DNA from: Neorhizobium petrolearium
GTDB taxonomy: Bacteria; Pseudomonadota; Alphaproteobacteria; Rhizobiales; Rhizobiaceae
Reading direction: 5' to 3'
Assembly (NCBI RefSeq): GCF_017873175.1
Contig: NZ_JAGGJW010000004.1
Location: 310,001-374,000, forward strand
DNA: 64,000 bases
Of this stretch, positions 1-8,075 are shown in pieces. Numbering within the stretch: position 1 is the first letter of the stretch; every line of letters starts with the position of its first letter. The position numbers and the translations under genes were made by a program. The notes beneath the pieces are model-generated. The model was given only the letters and a program-made list of their open reading frames with translations. It was not told the DNA's origin and searched no databases.

Positions 1-412
1 GGGTCACGGTGCCGTTCTTGTCTTGATCCATTTCATCGAAACGCGTGAGCTTCGCCTTCTCGCGGGCAGCCTGCCGCTCCCTGTTCCAGCCCATCTGCGG
101 TCCCATCCGCACGGCCATGTATTCGTCCTTGCTCAGTTCTCCGTTGTCGTCGGCATCCATCGCGATGAAGACGTCCTCGGCTGCGGACGCAGCCTCCTCC
201 GCAGTCACCTTGCCGTCTCCGTTCGCGTCGATCATGGCGAACCGCCCGCGGCCAGGCGCGTGCATCATGGGGCCTGAACCCATGCCCATTCCCCAGCCCG
301 GGCCACCGAAACCGCGCCCCCAGGGGCCGTCGCCATAGGCTTGCGAATAGGCCGTACCGGCAACGAGGCCTGTGCTCGCCACGACGACGATTGCTGTCAG
401 TATCCGTTTCAT
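1..412 (-). CDS. EF-hand domain protein (partial, runs off the left edge)
   Basis: The reading frame starts with ATG at 412 and is open to the left end, so the C-terminus is missing. A GGGAGA ribosome-binding site lies about 6 bases upstream. Residues 1-24 form a signal peptide (MKRILTAIVV... ending near AYSQA), followed by a Gly/Met-rich stretch (residues ~26-55). Three EF-hand calcium loops follow: DANGDGKVTAEE, DADDNGELSKDE and DQDKNGTVT, the last cut by the window edge. Exported calcium-binding proteins of this kind are common in rhizobia but their role is generally not known. It is probably periplasmic. The function beyond metal binding is inference. Confidence 0.8.
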   Translation of the reverse strand, partial: MKRILTAIVVVASTGLVAGTAYSQAYGDGPWGRGFGGPGWGMGMGSGPMMHAPGRGRFAMIDANGDGKVTAEEAASAAEDVFIAMDADDNGELSKDEYMAVRMGPQMGWNRERQAAREKAKLTRFDEMDQDKNGTVT

Positions 413-613
413 CTCAGTTCTCCCTAGATCAACAGAACCGCGGCCCGACACCATGGACGACCGCATGCCGATGCTAGTCGGTTTCTGGGAACAGGCCTTG
501 CGGCAGATCAAGGGAAAAGGCAGCCTCTTCCGGAGGCCGCCCAATTCGCCGGCGGGGACAGGCGGCGAGCCCGTCTTCCCCAGAGCGGCGGTCGCGGGAA
601 CTACCTGCGACGA

Positions 614-2275
614 TCACATATTCTGGTAAAGCGGCCCTTCGCCGCCCTGGGGCGGGACCCAGTTGATGTTCTGGTTGGGATCCTTGATGTCGCAGGTCTT
701 GCAGTGGACGCAGTTCTGCGCGTTGATGACATAGGTCATCTCGCCATCCTTCTCCACCCATTCGTAGACGCCGGCCGGACAGTAACGCGCCGAAGGGCCG
801 CCATAGACGTCGTGTTCGGAGCGCTTCTGCAGGTCCATGTCCTTGACCTTGAGGTGGACAGGCTGGTCCTCCTCATGGTTGGTGTTGGACAGGAACACCG
901 AGGACAGGCGGTCGAAAGTGAGCACCCCGTCCGGCTTCGGATAGTCGATCTTCTGATGCTTCGATGCCGGTTCCAGGCTCTCCGCATCCGTCTTGCCGTG
1001 CTTCAGCGTACCGAACAACGAGAAGCCGAAGAGCTGGTTCGTCCACATGTCCAGCCCGCCGAGCGCAATGCCGAGGCCCGTGCCGAACTTCGACCAGAGC
1101 GGCTTGACGTTCCTGACCCGCTTCAGGTCCGTGCCGATCGCGGTCTGCCGCCATCCGGTCTCGATCTCGATCGGCTCGTCATTGGCGCGGCCGGCGGCGA
1201 TCGCCTCGGCGATCTTTTCGGCCGCCAGCATGCCGGACAGAACCGCATTGTGGCTGCCCTTGATGCGCGGCACGTTGACGAGACCGGCCGAGCAACCGAT
1301 CAGCGCTCCGCCCGGGAAGGACAGCTTCGGTACGGACTGGTAACCCCCTTCGGTGATGGCGCGCGCGCCGTAGGAGAGACGCTTGGCGCCCTCGAACGTG
1401 GCGCGGATCGAAGGATGCGTCTTGAAGCGCTGGAACTCCTCGAAGGGGTAAAGCCACGGGTTCTTGTAGTTGAGATGGACCACGAAACCGACGGCGACAA
1501 GATTGTCCTCAAGATGGTAGAGGAAGGAGCCGCCGCCGGTCTTCATGCCGAGCGGCCAGCCGAACGAATGCTGCACCAGGCCGGGCCTGTGGTTCTCCGG
1601 CTTCACCTGCCAGAGTTCCTTCAGGCCGATGCCATATTTCTGCGGCTCGCGGCCGTCCTGTAGACCGAAGCGGGCGATCAGTTGCTTGGCGAGCGAACCG
1701 CGCACGCCCTCGCCGATCAGCACGTATTTGCCGAGCAGTGCCATGCCGCGGGTATAGTTGGGGCCGGGCTCGCCGTTCCTCTCGATGCCCATGTCGCCGG
1801 TCGCCACCCCGACGACCGCACCCTGTTCATTATAGAGCACTTCGGTCGCGGCAAAGCCCGGATAGATCTCGACGCCCAGTGCTTCCGCCTTTTCGGCGAG
1901 CCAGCGACAGACGTTTCCGAGCGAGACGATGTAGTTGCCGTGGTTGTTCATCAACGGCGGCATGGCGACATTGGGCAAACGGATCGAGCCGGCGGGACCC
2001 AGGAACAGGAACTGGTCGTCGGTGACCGGCGTCTTGAAGGGATGGCCCTCCTCTTCCTGCCAGCCGGGCAGAAGCCTGTCGATGCCGATCGGATCGACCA
2101 CCGCGCCGGAGAGGATATGGGCGCCCACTTCCGAACCCTTTTCAAGCACCACGACCGTCAGATCCGGGTTGACCTGCTTCAGGCGGATCGCCGCCGCAAG
2201 CCCCGCCGGCCCCGCGCCCACGATCACCACGTCGAATTCCATGCTCTCCCGTTCGGGAAGTTCCTGTTCGTTCAT
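614..2275 (-). CDS. etf-QO: Electron transfer flavoprotein-ubiquinone oxidoreductase
   Basis: This flavoprotein passes electrons from ETF, reduced by acyl-CoA and other dehydrogenases, to ubiquinone at the inner membrane. The 553-residue length is normal for the family. An FAD-binding GAGPAG motif lies at residues ~20-25. The last 60 residues hold the 4Fe-4S ferredoxin-like domain with four cysteines (CPAGV, then NC-VHC-KTC), ending in the typical NWVPPQGGEGP. I chose ATG at 2275, six bases inside the longest frame, because a GGAG sits 6 bases upstream. The gene stands alone and is divergent from the SDR gene. A possible LiuR-type site lies in the intergenic region. No ETF subunit genes are in the window. 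Confidence 0.95.
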   Translation of the reverse strand: MNEQELPERESMEFDVVIVGAGPAGLAAAIRLKQVNPDLTVVVLEKGSEVGAHILSGAVVDPIGIDRLLPGWQEEEGHPFKTPVTDDQFLFLGPAGSIRLPNVAMPPLMNNHGNYIVSLGNVCRWLAEKAEALGVEIYPGFAATEVLYNEQGAVVGVATGDMGIERNGEPGPNYTRGMALLGKYVLIGEGVRGSLAKQLIARFGLQDGREPQKYGIGLKELWQVKPENHRPGLVQHSFGWPLGMKTGGGSFLYHLEDNLVAVGFVVHLNYKNPWLYPFEEFQRFKTHPSIRATFEGAKRLSYGARAITEGGYQSVPKLSFPGGALIGCSAGLVNVPRIKGSHNAVLSGMLAAEKIAEAIAAGRANDEPIEIETGWRQTAIGTDLKRVRNVKPLWSKFGTGLGIALGGLDMWTNQLFGFSLFGTLKHGKTDAESLEPASKHQKIDYPKPDGVLTFDRLSSVFLSNTNHEEDQPVHLKVKDMDLQKRSEHDVYGGPSARYCPAGVYEWVEKDGEMTYVINAQNCVHCKTCDIKDPNQNINWVPPQGGEGPLYQNM

Positions 2276-2430
2276 ATCCAACTCCGCTCGCCGGCCCCTC
2301 CCGGCGTCTGTTCAGGCACCTGTTGCGGCAGGCACCCTGTCTTGGCAAAAGCCGCCCCGCTTGTCGAGGCGGGAAAACGTCTTCAGCCTTGCCATTCGCG
2401 CAAATTGCCTTTCCGTTTCTTCAACTTACT

Positions 2431-2446
2431 TTTACGTTCACGTCAA
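2431..2446. promoter_or_regulatory. Candidate LiuR-like (MerR family) site
   Basis: The sequence TTTACGTTCACGTCAA lies between the divergent etf-QO and SDR genes. It resembles, from memory, the motif of LiuR, the MerR-family regulator of branched-chain amino acid and fatty-acid degradation genes in proteobacteria. ETF-QO would be a logical target. No liuR gene is in the window, so this is a pattern match only. Confidence 0.35.
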
Positions 2447-2548
2447 TTATAGGTCGCGAACCGAAGAAAGCAAGTTCGGCCTTTCGCGACCAAATGCCCC
2501 TGCTATAAAGGCCGACAGTCCGAAGACAGGAATGGAAGGAACAGCATC

Positions 2549-3337
2549 ATGGATCTCGGTCTTACCGGCAAACGCGCTCTCGTGCTCGCCTCATCGCGCG
2601 GCCTCGGCCTTGGAATTGCGAAGGCGCTCGCGGCGGAAGGCGCGAACGTGCTGCTCGTCGGCCGCTCAGGCGACCGCCTCGCGGAGAATTGCGAGGCGAT
2701 CAATGCGGAAGGCAAAGGCAAGGCCGAATGGGTCTGGGGGGATATTGCCGACGACAATTTCGTCGCAGCCATGGTGAACGCGGTCAAGGAGAAGCTCGGC
2801 GGCATCGACATCCTCGTCAACAACACAGGCGGCCCGACACCCGGCACGACGGAGGATATGACGGCCGACAAGCTCGACACCTTCTTCCAGTCCATGGTGC
2901 TGCGCGTCATCACGCTTACCAATGCGCTGCTGCCGCAGATGAAGGAACAGGGTTTCGGCCGCATCCTGACGGTTGCTTCCTCCGGGGTCGTCGAACCGAT
3001 CGCCAATCTCGCGCTTTCCAACACGCTGCGTTCGGCGCTGGTCGGCTGGAACAAGACGCTTGCGACGGAAGTGGCCAATTTCGGCATCACCGCCAACATG
3101 CTGCTTCCCGGGCGCATCCACACGGACCGTATCGATGAACTCGACAGTGCAAATGCAAAGCGCACCGGCAAGTCCCTCGAGGACGTGCGCGCCGCGTCGC
3201 TCAAGACGATCCCCGCAGGTCGTCTCGGCAAGGTGGAGGAATTCGCCGCCGCCGGCGCTTTCCTCTGCTCGGTTCCGGCAAGCTATGTCACCGGCACCAC
3301 GCTGCGGGTCGATGGCGGCGCCTCGCGCTCGATCTGA
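2549..3337 (+). CDS. SDR family protein, BKR-like, with altered catalytic residues
   Basis: A 262-residue Rossmann-fold protein of the short-chain dehydrogenase family. The nucleotide-binding segment is ASSRGLGLG (residues 14-22) rather than the usual TGxxxGxG, and the NNTGG motif near residue 93 is present. Aligning the active-site helix puts Ser and Arg (LALSNTLRSAL) where classical SDRs have Tyr and Lys (YxxxK). This matches the known beta-ketoacyl-reductase-like SDR subgroup that lacks the catalytic tetrad. The substrate is unknown and reductase activity should not be assumed. A GGAAGGAA ribosome site precedes ATG 2549. It is divergent from etf-QO. Confidence 0.85.
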   Translation: MDLGLTGKRALVLASSRGLGLGIAKALAAEGANVLLVGRSGDRLAENCEAINAEGKGKAEWVWGDIADDNFVAAMVNAVKEKLGGIDILVNNTGGPTPGTTEDMTADKLDTFFQSMVLRVITLTNALLPQMKEQGFGRILTVASSGVVEPIANLALSNTLRSALVGWNKTLATEVANFGITANMLLPGRIHTDRIDELDSANAKRTGKSLEDVRAASLKTIPAGRLGKVEEFAAAGAFLCSVPASYVTGTTLRVDGGASRSI

Positions 3338-3440
3338 GCATCGTCGTTCAATGTTGATTCGAATTGAGGTCTTCCTCTTCGGAGGATCTCAATTCCCGTG
3401 ACGTAGGACACGAGCCGGCCCTGAAACCCACAGCATCGGC

Positions 3441-3532
3441 CCGAAAATCGGAATCGATTTTCGGAAAGCACGATGCGTAGATTCAAGGAGATAGAGCGTC
3501 CTTTGTGCGTCCATTCGGACGCACGGCGCTCT
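3441..3532. repeat. RIME-like palindromic intergenic repeat
   Basis: Two strong hairpins lie side by side: CCGAAAATCG/CGATTTTCGG (3441-3464, 4-base loop) and a nested one with outer arms AGAGCG/CGCTCT (3493-3498, 3527-3532) and inner arms GTGCGTCC/GGACGCAC (3505-3524). This layout matches the palindromic intergenic mosaic elements of rhizobial genomes. It may act as a 3' end for the SDR transcript. Copy number in the genome cannot be seen here. Confidence 0.55.
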
Positions 3533-3545
3533 AGGGATCGCCGGC

Positions 3546-3890
3546 ATGATCGAAAGCGTTCCGGAGGTAAACGAAGCTTCTTCGCCGGACAGTTCTTCCG
3601 CGACGCCTGCGCCGGCCTCCGCCGCCGCGGCGATCGCGGAAATGCTTGCGGTGGGAGACATGCCGGGACGCGATGCCGATGACCGGCCGGCGCGGCCCAT
3701 TTCCGCGGCAGCCGCTATCGCCAGACCGGCACCCCTCCACGCGAGGCCGCTCGGTGCCTTCGAGGATGCGGTCATCTTCAACCTGCTCGACAACCTCTCG
3801 CCTTCGAGCCGCATCGCCGGCATCGTTCTGTCCGAAAGCGAGGAGCCGGCGCCAAGATCGCTGATCACGGCCTATTACGAAGACGCCTGA
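3546..3890 (+). CDS. Hypothetical protein, Ala/Pro-rich N-terminus
   Basis: A 114-residue frame that starts with ATG directly after the repeat element. The first ~70 residues are low-complexity (Ala, Pro, Ser, Asp). The last ~40 residues (AFEDAVIFNLLDNLSP... to LITAYYEDA) look like a folded segment with a helix. I do not recognise a family. No clear Shine-Dalgarno sequence was seen, so the start is uncertain. A longer frame exists on the opposite strand, but it is arginine- and glutamate-rich in the way of antisense shadow frames in GC-rich DNA. Confidence 0.45.
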   Translation: MIESVPEVNEASSPDSSSATPAPASAAAAIAEMLAVGDMPGRDADDRPARPISAAAAIARPAPLHARPLGAFEDAVIFNLLDNLSPSSRIAGIVLSESEEPAPRSLITAYYEDA

Positions 3891-3977
3891 TCGCCTTCCG
3901 ATATCACGCAATCGCGTCTCGCGATCCGCCCGGCCCGGGCCTATGATCCGACGTTTCCTGACCCTCGGAGATTTCCC

Positions 3978-4181
3978 ATGAAATTCGCACGACTGGCGCT
4001 TTCCGTGATCGGTGTCCTGCTGATTGCTCTCGGCCTTCTCTGGATCGGCCAGGGCAGCGGCATCTTTCCCTACCCGGCGCGTAGTTTCATGATCAACCAG
4101 ACGCCATGGCTCATCAACGGCGCGATCGTCGCCGTCATCGGGCTTCTCGCCATCGGCGGCGCACGGCGGTTTCTCCGATAG
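3978..4181 (+). CDS. Small two-helix membrane protein
   Basis: A 67-residue protein with two predicted membrane helices: residues ~5-25 (LALSVIGVLLIALGLLWIG) and ~45-62 (WLINGAIVAVIGLLAIGG), and a basic C-terminus (ARRFLR). A GGAG ribosome site lies 6-10 bases before the ATG. Small inner-membrane proteins of this type are common in Rhizobiales. The function is unknown. It converges on the next gene, which is on the minus strand. Confidence 0.7.
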   Translation: MKFARLALSVIGVLLIALGLLWIGQGSGIFPYPARSFMINQTPWLINGAIVAVIGLLAIGGARRFLR

Positions 4182-4219
4182 CGGCATAGATCCGCCTGTC
4201 GCGAGACAGTCAGCCGGGA

Positions 4220-4417
4220 TCAGTCGCGATAATTCGACAACCACTTGACGCCCGCTGCGGCCACAGTGACGAAACCCATGAATCCCGCCCAGGTTTCAAC
4301 ATAGACCGGTGGTGTGGCCGGCAATTCCCCTTCGATGTCGAAGTAGCCCAGGGTGAGCATGCCGGCGCACAGAACGAAAGCGAACGTCGCCCAAATCCAT
4401 ATCCGCAGGTATGACAT
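4220..4417 (-). CDS. Small two-helix membrane protein
   Basis: A 65-residue protein with a hydrophobic helix at residues ~5-25 (IWIWATFAFVLCAGMLTLGYF) and a second at ~45-60 (GFMGFVTVAAAGVKWL). A very strong ribosome site, GGAGGAGGAG, precedes ATG 4417. No family is recognised. It converges with the preceding small membrane gene and is a separate transcription unit. Confidence 0.7.
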   Translation of the reverse strand: MSYLRIWIWATFAFVLCAGMLTLGYFDIEGELPATPPVYVETWAGFMGFVTVAAAGVKWLSNYRD

Positions 4418-4678
4418 TCATCTCCTCCTCCGCTGACGCGCGGCAGAAAAATAAACGAACGGCGGCGCCGGGAAAGTAAGCCAATCGACGTAAGTCCTTC
4501 AGATGAAGCAAGGCGGGAGGGTAACCTTAACGGATAACCTGAATATCGAACTCCGCTTGCACAAGCGGCCTCCGATGCCGTTTATGGTTGGTGCGCTGCA
4601 GCGCTGCCTAGGCGCTATGGGCGGTCGGGCCTGGGGGGCCTGGCCGCTTTCGGTTTTCAGCGCGAGAACTCTTTGAGA

Positions 4679-5485
4679 TCAGAACCTTTCCGCCAGTTTC
4701 GGAAAGTCCTCGATCAGCCCGTCCCGCACCACGAAACTGATAGGCTCCTTCGGATACCGTTTGGTATCGACCAGCAGCCTTGCGAAGATGACGCGCCGTT
4801 CATCCTTCATCGCCCAGCCGACGAACCAGCCGAGCGGGCGGTCGCGATCCGTCTTGCCGGCCTTGTCGCGCAACCAGCCGGAACCGGTCTTGCCCTGGAT
4901 GTCCCAGCCGTCGCCCGCTTCGAAATGCGGGGTGATGGCGAGCGTCATGTCGACGGCATGTTCGGAAATCGGCAGGCCGCCGGTCAGGAAGCGGCGGATG
5001 AACTGCACCTGCTCGTCGGCCGAAATCTTCAGCGAGGACATGAGCCAGGCTTCGGTCAGGCCGCCGGAGACATCGCGATTGCCGTAGCCGAAGCGCTGGA
5101 TGTAGTCGGCGAAGGCGCGTTTTCCAAGCTTGCGAGTCAGTTCCTGCGAATACCAGACGATCGAGTCCTTTTCCCAGATCAGCGGATCGACATCTTTCTT
5201 CACCCGATCCGGCCCGCCGAACTTCGCCTGGTATTTCCAGCGCGGGTTTTCCGCATCGGTCAGGATGCCGGCGTCATATCCCATCATGGCCAAAGGAAGT
5301 TTGAAGGTCGATTGCGGATAAAAACCCTGGTCGCAGGTGCCCTGACGATAAAGCGTCTCGCCGCTCTGCTCATCGATAATCACGGTGCAGCGGATCGGCT
5401 CCGCCGCCCCGGCCGACGCAAAATCGAGGAAAGCTGCGGTAATTCCAAGAGAAAATGCCAGAATAAGGGAATTTCTGAAAGCCAT
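4679..5485 (-). CDS. Class D (OXA-type) beta-lactamase
   Basis: This is a periplasmic serine beta-lactamase of 268 residues, a normal class D length. Residues 1-28 are a signal peptide. The class D signature set is present: STFK (catalytic Ser59, with Lys62 as the usual carbamylated lysine), an SxV motif in DSIVWYSQ, YGN in FGYGNRD, and KTGSG near residue 200. The frame could extend upstream to 5644, but the signal peptide fixes ATG 5485. It is divergent from a LysR-type gene about 100 bases away, the arrangement of AmpR-controlled beta-lactamases. The substrate spectrum cannot be read from the sequence. Confidence 0.93.
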   Translation of the reverse strand: MAFRNSLILAFSLGITAAFLDFASAGAAEPIRCTVIIDEQSGETLYRQGTCDQGFYPQSTFKLPLAMMGYDAGILTDAENPRWKYQAKFGGPDRVKKDVDPLIWEKDSIVWYSQELTRKLGKRAFADYIQRFGYGNRDVSGGLTEAWLMSSLKISADEQVQFIRRFLTGGLPISEHAVDMTLAITPHFEAGDGWDIQGKTGSGWLRDKAGKTDRDRPLGWFVGWAMKDERRVIFARLLVDTKRYPKEPISFVVRDGLIEDFPKLAERF

Positions 5486-5589
5486 GGTCAAAGCTCCGGT
5501 TGATGGGACATGGTTTTCTAGGCCGGCTTGCGAGCCCCAATCAAACGATGATATCTGCGGCGAGCCATAAACTGAATTAGGGCATTGCC

Positions 5590-6480
5590 ATGGTCCGGCC
5601 ATATTTACCGCTGAACGCGCTGCGCGCTTTCGAAGCGGCCGCAAGGCATCTCTCGTTCACCCGGGCGGCGATCGAGCTCTGCGTCACGCAGGCTGCCGTC
5701 AGCCATCAGGTGAAGCTTCTGGAACAGCGGCTCGGCGCGACGCTCTTCCGCCGCCTGCCGCGCGGGTTGATGATCACCGAGGAAGGACTGGCGCTCTTAC
5801 CCTCGTTGCAGGAGAGTTTCGACCGCATGGCCGACATGCTGGAGCGGTTCGAGGGCGGGCATGTGCGCGAGGTGCTGAAGCTCGGCGCGGTCGGCACGCT
5901 GGCGGTCGGCTGGCTGTTGCCGCGTCTCCACGATTTTCGGGAAAGATATCCGTTCGTGGACCTCAGGCTTTCCACCAACAACAACCGTGTCGACATCGCC
6001 GCCGAAGGGCTCGACTACACGATCAAGTTCGGCAACGGCGCGTGGCACGATATCGAGGCGGAGGCGCTGTTCGAGGCGCCGCTTTCCGTCCTCTGCATCC
6101 CGGCGATCGCAAAGCAGCTCAAGTCGCCGGAGGACGTGACGCACCAGACGCTGCTCCGCTCCTACCGCGCCGACGAATGGCCGAGTTGGTTCGAGGCGGC
6201 GGGCGTCACCTCGCCATCGATCCGGGGCATGGTGTTCGACAGCTCCGTGCTGATGATCGAGACGGCTTTGCAGGGTGCCGGCGTGGCACTTGCCCCGCCG
6301 CTGATGTTCTCCCGGCAGCTCAGCTCGGGCGCACTCGAACAGCCCTTCGAGATCTACATTTCCAAAGGCAGCTATTGGCTGATCCGGCTGAAGTCGCGAA
6401 GCGTGACGCCGGCGATGGAGATGTTCCGCAACTGGCTTGCGGAACAGGCGGCGGAGACGCGCAGGCAGATGCAGAACTGA
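5590..6480 (+). CDS. LysR-family regulator, AmpR/GcvA-like
   Basis: A 296-residue LysR-type regulator with an N-terminal winged helix (residues ~9-65: ALRAFEAAARHLSFTRAA, then VTQAAVSHQVKLLE) and a C-terminal effector-binding domain (~95-290). The opening PYLPLNALRAFEAAARHLSFT is typical of the AmpR/GcvA subgroup. It is divergent from the class D beta-lactamase, so its most likely target is that gene. AmpR proteins normally sense muropeptides released by cell-wall damage. I did not identify a convincing operator in the 104-base gap. A glycine-cleavage type role is possible but has no local support. Confidence 0.88.
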   Translation: MVRPYLPLNALRAFEAAARHLSFTRAAIELCVTQAAVSHQVKLLEQRLGATLFRRLPRGLMITEEGLALLPSLQESFDRMADMLERFEGGHVREVLKLGAVGTLAVGWLLPRLHDFRERYPFVDLRLSTNNNRVDIAAEGLDYTIKFGNGAWHDIEAEALFEAPLSVLCIPAIAKQLKSPEDVTHQTLLRSYRADEWPSWFEAAGVTSPSIRGMVFDSSVLMIETALQGAGVALAPPLMFSRQLSSGALEQPFEIYISKGSYWLIRLKSRSVTPAMEMFRNWLAEQAAETRRQMQN

Positions 6481-6621
6481 GTTTTCCGGGGTTGCCATCC
6501 GCCTCCCCTTGTGCGATCACGCGCCCTCTCAAAACATCCGGGGCGCCACGAAGCGCCCTTTTCGCGTTCGGAGCCTTCGGCTTCGGTTCAATGATCTTCT
6601 GTGGACAAAAGGAGCACGGCC

Positions 6622-7914
6622 ATGGCACGGGCGCTCGGGCTTGATTTCGGCACGACGAATACGGTTCTGGCGCTTTCGGACGGCGCCGACGCCACGCATT
6701 CCATGCATTTTACGAGCAGCGCCGGCGAGACCGACACGATGCGCACGGCGCTTTCCTTCATGAAGGACCCGGTGATGGGCGCGCAGGCGCTGAAGGTCGA
6801 GGCGGGTCAGGCGGCGATCCGCCAGTTCATCGACAATCCCGGCGACTGCCGCTTCCTGCAGTCGATCAAGACCTTTGCGGCAAGCGCACTCTTCCAGGGC
6901 ACGCTGATCTTCGCCCGCCGGCACGTCTTCGAGGACCTGATGGAGATCTTTCTGCGGCGGCTGAAGACCTATGCGGAGGAGAACTGGCCGAGCGACGTCT
7001 CGCGGGTCATCGCCGGGCGGCCGGTGCATTTCGCCGGCGCCAATCCGGACGCGAAGCTCGCCACCGAGCGCTACAACGCGGCGCTGACAAGGCTCGGCTT
7101 TCCGGAAATCCACTACGTCTACGAGCCGGTCGCGGCGGCCTATTACTTCGCGCAGACGCTGAAATCCGACGCGACCGTGCTGGTCGCGGACTTCGGCGGC
7201 GGCACGACCGACTATTCGCTGATCCGCTTCGAGCGGCAGGCAGGCAAGCTGATGGCGACCCCCATCGGCCATTCGGGCGTCGGCGTCGCGGGCGACCATT
7301 TCGACTACCGCATGATCGACAATCTCGTGGCGCCCGAGATTGGCAAGGGCACGTTCTTCCGGAGCTTCGACAAGGTGCTGGAAGTGCCGGCCGGCTATTA
7401 CGCCAATTTCGGCCGCTGGAACCAGCTGTCGATCTTCAAGACCACGCGCGAATTCGCCGATCTCAAATCGCTGGTGCGCTCGGCGCTCGATCCGGACAAG
7501 CTGGAGCTGTTCATCGACCTCGTCGAGCATGACGAGGGCTATCCGCTCTACCAGGCGATCTCCGCCACCAAGATGGCGCTGTCGGGCGCGGAAGAGGCGG
7601 AATTCCATTTCCCGCCGCTTGGGCGTGCCGGCCGGAAGACGGTGAAACGCGCCGATTTCGAGACCTGGATCGCCGACGACCTGGCGCGCATCGAAGGCGC
7701 GCTCGACGAAGTGCTGGAGAAAACCGGCACGGTGCCGGGAGAGATCGACAAGGTGTTTTTGACCGGCGGCACGTCCTTCGTGCCGGCCGTGCGGCGCATC
7801 TTCACCCGGAGATTCGATGCCGGCAAGATCGAGAGCGGCGGCGAACTGCTGTCCATCGCGCACGGCCTGGCGCTGATCGGGGAAAGCGACAACGTTCGGC
7901 AATGGGCGGCGTGA
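6622..7914 (+). CDS. yegD: Hsp70-family chaperone-like protein, YegD type
   Basis: A 430-residue actin/Hsp70 ATPase-fold protein without the usual C-terminal substrate-binding domain of DnaK. Visible motifs are the phosphate-1 loop LDFGTTN (residues 7-13), the phosphate-2 segment VADFGGGTTDYS near residue 195, and the adenosine motif FLTGGTSFVP near residue 385. Size and motifs match YegD. The frame runs up to a GTG at 6601, but AAAGGAG about 8 bases before ATG 6622 fixes the start. It is a cytoplasmic protein with a poorly defined role. It is transcribed alone. Confidence 0.88.
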   Translation: MARALGLDFGTTNTVLALSDGADATHSMHFTSSAGETDTMRTALSFMKDPVMGAQALKVEAGQAAIRQFIDNPGDCRFLQSIKTFAASALFQGTLIFARRHVFEDLMEIFLRRLKTYAEENWPSDVSRVIAGRPVHFAGANPDAKLATERYNAALTRLGFPEIHYVYEPVAAAYYFAQTLKSDATVLVADFGGGTTDYSLIRFERQAGKLMATPIGHSGVGVAGDHFDYRMIDNLVAPEIGKGTFFRSFDKVLEVPAGYYANFGRWNQLSIFKTTREFADLKSLVRSALDPDKLELFIDLVEHDEGYPLYQAISATKMALSGAEEAEFHFPPLGRAGRKTVKRADFETWIADDLARIEGALDEVLEKTGTVPGEIDKVFLTGGTSFVPAVRRIFTRRFDAGKIESGGELLSIAHGLALIGESDNVRQWAA

Positions 7915-7930
7915 GGGTCTGCTGTAGACA

Positions 7931-7996
7931 TCCCCTCACCTGCAATTTCAGTATCTTAGCTGAAAGCTAAGCGCTAAATTTTGTTGGTGAGGGGGA
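7931..7996. repeat. MITE-like palindromic element
   Basis: A 66-bp intergenic segment bounded by the inverted repeat TCCCCTCACC (7931-7940) and GGTGAGGGGGA (7986-7996). Its right part, 7966-7994, matches 25 of 29 bases with 35095-35123 elsewhere in the window. It is a dispersed repeat of the rhizobial intergenic type. It lies between yegD and the uracil-glycosylase gene. Confidence 0.6.
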
Positions 7997-8075
7997 AATA
8001 ATGACATAACAAGGGTGGCTATGGCCGACCTAAACAGATTCCCACTTTCAGCCGACTTGCTGTAAGAACGATCCC

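Noticed and set aside
6529-7902. A 457-codon open frame on the minus strand opposite yegD
   Set aside because: Its product is Arg/His/Gly-rich without domains, and the plus strand carries a clear Hsp70-type gene with motifs and a ribosome site. It is an antisense shadow.
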